Shown here in pieces: positions 62,918-64,000 of a stretch of DNA of 64,000 nucleotides. This DNA is from Nesterenkonia cremea (lineage in GTDB: Bacteria > Actinomycetota > Actinomycetes > Actinomycetales > Micrococcaceae): assembly GCF_014642675.1 (NCBI RefSeq), contig NZ_BMIS01000003.1, positions 1 to 64,000 of the forward strand, in the 5' to 3' direction. The notes beneath the pieces were generated by a model. It made no database searches. It saw nothing but the letters and a program-made list of their open reading frames with translations, and was not told the origin of the DNA. Positions within the stretch are counted from its first letter, which is position 1. The number at the start of each line of letters is the position of its first letter. The position numbers were made by a program, and so were the translations under genes.

Positions 62918-63313
62918 ATGAGCACACGCATCTTCCGCCTGACCGTGGATGACCACATCATGATCGCCCACAGCCTGCAGAGCCCCTTCTTCGGCCCGGC
63001 CCAGGGACTGCACGGCGCCACGCTGAGCATCCACGCCACCTTCGAACGGGCGGGCCTGGACGAGCACGGCGTGGTCATGGACATCGGTGAGGCCACCGGC
63101 CTGCTGGACCAGGCGCTGGCTCCCCTGCGCTACGCCAACCTGGATGAGCGCCCCGAGTTCGAGGGCACCTACAGCACCACGGAGAAGGTCATCGAGCACA
63201 TCGCCGAGACCCTGACCTCCCAGCTGCCCGAGGGGCACGGGCTCCGCGCCCTCGAGGTGGAGGCCGAGGAGCATCCCCGTGCCCGGGCCGAGGTGCGGGT
63301 GGAGCTGGTGTGA
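62918..63313 (+). CDS. 6-pyruvoyltetrahydropterin synthase/QueD-family homologue, degenerate active site
   Basis: The protein has 131 residues. The T-fold pattern is clear: HIMIAHSL (first zinc His18), LHGATLSIHATF (H32; the usual H-G-H is H-G-A here), GVVMDIGEAT and the C-terminal acidic EAEEH. The catalytic Cys that lies before HGH in QueD is missing, and the LDH triad motif reads LDE. Enzymatic activity in the usual sense is therefore doubtful. GAAAGGA precedes ATG 62918. It overlaps the next gene by 4 bp. Confidence 0.85.
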   Translation: MSTRIFRLTVDDHIMIAHSLQSPFFGPAQGLHGATLSIHATFERAGLDEHGVVMDIGEATGLLDQALAPLRYANLDERPEFEGTYSTTEKVIEHIAETLTSQLPEGHGLRALEVEAEEHPRARAEVRVELV

Positions 63314-64000
63314 CCACGCTGCTCTGGGTGGAGCCGGACCTGGGCACCATCAGCGGCGGCCTGCGTTATAACCAGCAGCTCCGCGCCGCGCTCAACACCT
63401 CCGGCGTGCAGAACCCGGTGCTCAGCCTGCCCGGCGATTGGAGCGCTCCCCTCACGGCCGACGGCCCCGGCCTGGTCGCCCAGGTCACCTCCGCCGCAGA
63501 AGAGCACGACGCCGGCGCTGTGGTCATCGATGGACTGATCGGCTCGGCCTGCCCTGAGCTCTTCACACCTGCTGAGCCCACCCGCATCCTGCTGGTCCAC
63601 CTTTCGGCGGCCCTGGCTCAGGAACTGGAAGGTCAGCAGCTGGAGGGCGCAGCCTGTCCTGAGACCCCCGATCCTGAGGTCCTCCGGCGCGAGGAGCTGG
63701 CCGTGGAGTCTGCCGATCATGTGATCACGGCCAGCCGGTGGTCGGCCGAGCAGCTGCGCCGGCGCTACGGCCGAGAGGAGATCATCGTGGCGCTGCCAGG
63801 GATGGAGCTCAGACCAGAGACCCCAACAGGCCAGACCTCATCAGCTCAGAACCCAGCAGTCCAGAACCGGGAAGCCCAAACCCCCGCCCCGGCCGACCGG
63901 CCCATCCCCCAGCTGGCCTGCGTCTCGGCCTTCCTGCCGGTGAAGAACCACCGCCTGCTGGCCCCCGCGCTCGAACCGCTGCTCGACCTCCCCTGGGAGC
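63310..64000 (+). CDS. Glycosyltransferase, N-terminal part, cut by window edge
   Basis: It is open from GTG 63310 (overlapping the previous stop as GTGA) to the window end, about 230 codons. LLWVEPDLGTISGGLRYNQQL at the start, then ADHVITASRWSAEQLRRRYG and VSAFLPVKNHRLL, fit a GT-B glycosyltransferase of the Glycos_transf_4/1 group. Between these, QTSSA-QNPAV-QNREA-QTPAP is a 15-bp-period tandem repeat (63832-63891). It is likely in one operon with the dehydrogenase and the pterin-synthase homologue. Confidence 0.8.
   Translation, partial: MTTLLWVEPDLGTISGGLRYNQQLRAALNTSGVQNPVLSLPGDWSAPLTADGPGLVAQVTSAAEEHDAGAVVIDGLIGSACPELFTPAEPTRILLVHLSAALAQELEGQQLEGAACPETPDPEVLRREELAVESADHVITASRWSAEQLRRRYGREEIIVALPGMELRPETPTGQTSSAQNPAVQNREAQTPAPADRPIPQLACVSAFLPVKNHRLLAPALEPLLDLPWE
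63832..63891 (+). repeat. 15-bp period in-frame repeat, four Gln-led pentapeptides
   Basis: Four 15-bp units, each starting CAG or CAA, encode QTSSA, QNPAV, QNREA and QTPAP. Units 2 and 3 share CAGAACC. It forms a linker between the two GT-B halves. Confidence 0.8.

Overview
The window is chromosomal DNA of a high-GC Gram-positive bacterium. Codon use is GC-rich, GTG starts are common, and several genes may have leaderless or very short leaders. The housekeeping order (rpsB-tsf-pyrH-frr-cdsA, dxr-rseP, ispG-DUF4081 acetyltransferase, proS/rimP-nusA-ylxR-infB-rbfA-truB-ribF-rpsO-pnp) is that of an actinobacterium, probably Micrococcales/Micrococcaceae. A Nesterenkonia-like genus is a guess from gene content only. 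No tRNA, rRNA, CRISPR array or complete insertion sequence was seen.

Left to right: (1) 1-1.85 kb is accessory: the tail of an IS3-family transposase, then a HEPN + DUF3320 protein resembling the two ends of giant defence helicases without the middle, and a small orphan. (2) 1.85-7.7 kb has a PPK2 polyphosphate kinase, TspO, a TIGR01777-type epimerase, a TRIC-like channel and a FAD/Rieske oxidoreductase. (3) 7.7-22.7 kb is the translation and RNA backbone on the minus strand (pnp, rpsO, a methyltransferase, ribF, two membrane proteins, truB, rbfA, infB, ylxR, nusA, rimP) with divergent proS and a TauE/SafE permease. (4) 22.7-24.2 kb holds an AbiEi/DUF559-type nuclease-like gene bracketed by two 82-bp repeats with perfect 17-bp inverted ends. 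(5) 24.2-27.3 kb has an acidic lipoprotein, a GNAT protein and ispG. (6) 27.4-41.7 kb is a sugar island: two ROK regulators, two binding-protein/permease sets without an ATPase, three Gfo/Idh/MocA oxidoreductases, a ThuA-like protein and a TIM-barrel isomerase, with no glycoside hydrolase. It separates rseP from ispG, which are normally neighbours. (7) 41.7-44.6 kb is rseP-dxr. (8) 44.6-50.8 kb has a GNAT protein, a cation/acetate-type symporter with a small partner, a LytS/LytTR two-component pair and a divergent OFA-family transporter. Three 12-bp-phased repeats lie in the divergent promoter region. (9) 50.8-55.6 kb is DivIVA-like, cdsA, frr, pyrH, tsf, rpsB. (10) 56-59 kb has an M23 peptidase gene, a hipBA toxin-antitoxin pair with a 24-bp perfect palindromic operator, and a second, broken copy of the M23 3' part (3 mismatches in about 300 bp), so hipBA sits between duplicated M23 sequences. 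(11) 59-64 kb has a GNAT protein, a secreted glycerophosphodiesterase, a glycosyltransferase, and a divergent operon of a zinc-type dehydrogenase, a degenerate 6-pyruvoyltetrahydropterin synthase homologue and a second glycosyltransferase cut by the window edge.

The strongest candidates for something new are the stand-alone HEPN-DUF3320 protein, the repeat-bracketed nuclease cassette, the hydrolase-free sugar-oxidation island, the LytTR-controlled carboxylate transport locus with its phased repeats, and short 15- or 18-bp tandem repeats that encode Gln/Ser/Ala-rich linkers inside several unrelated proteins.
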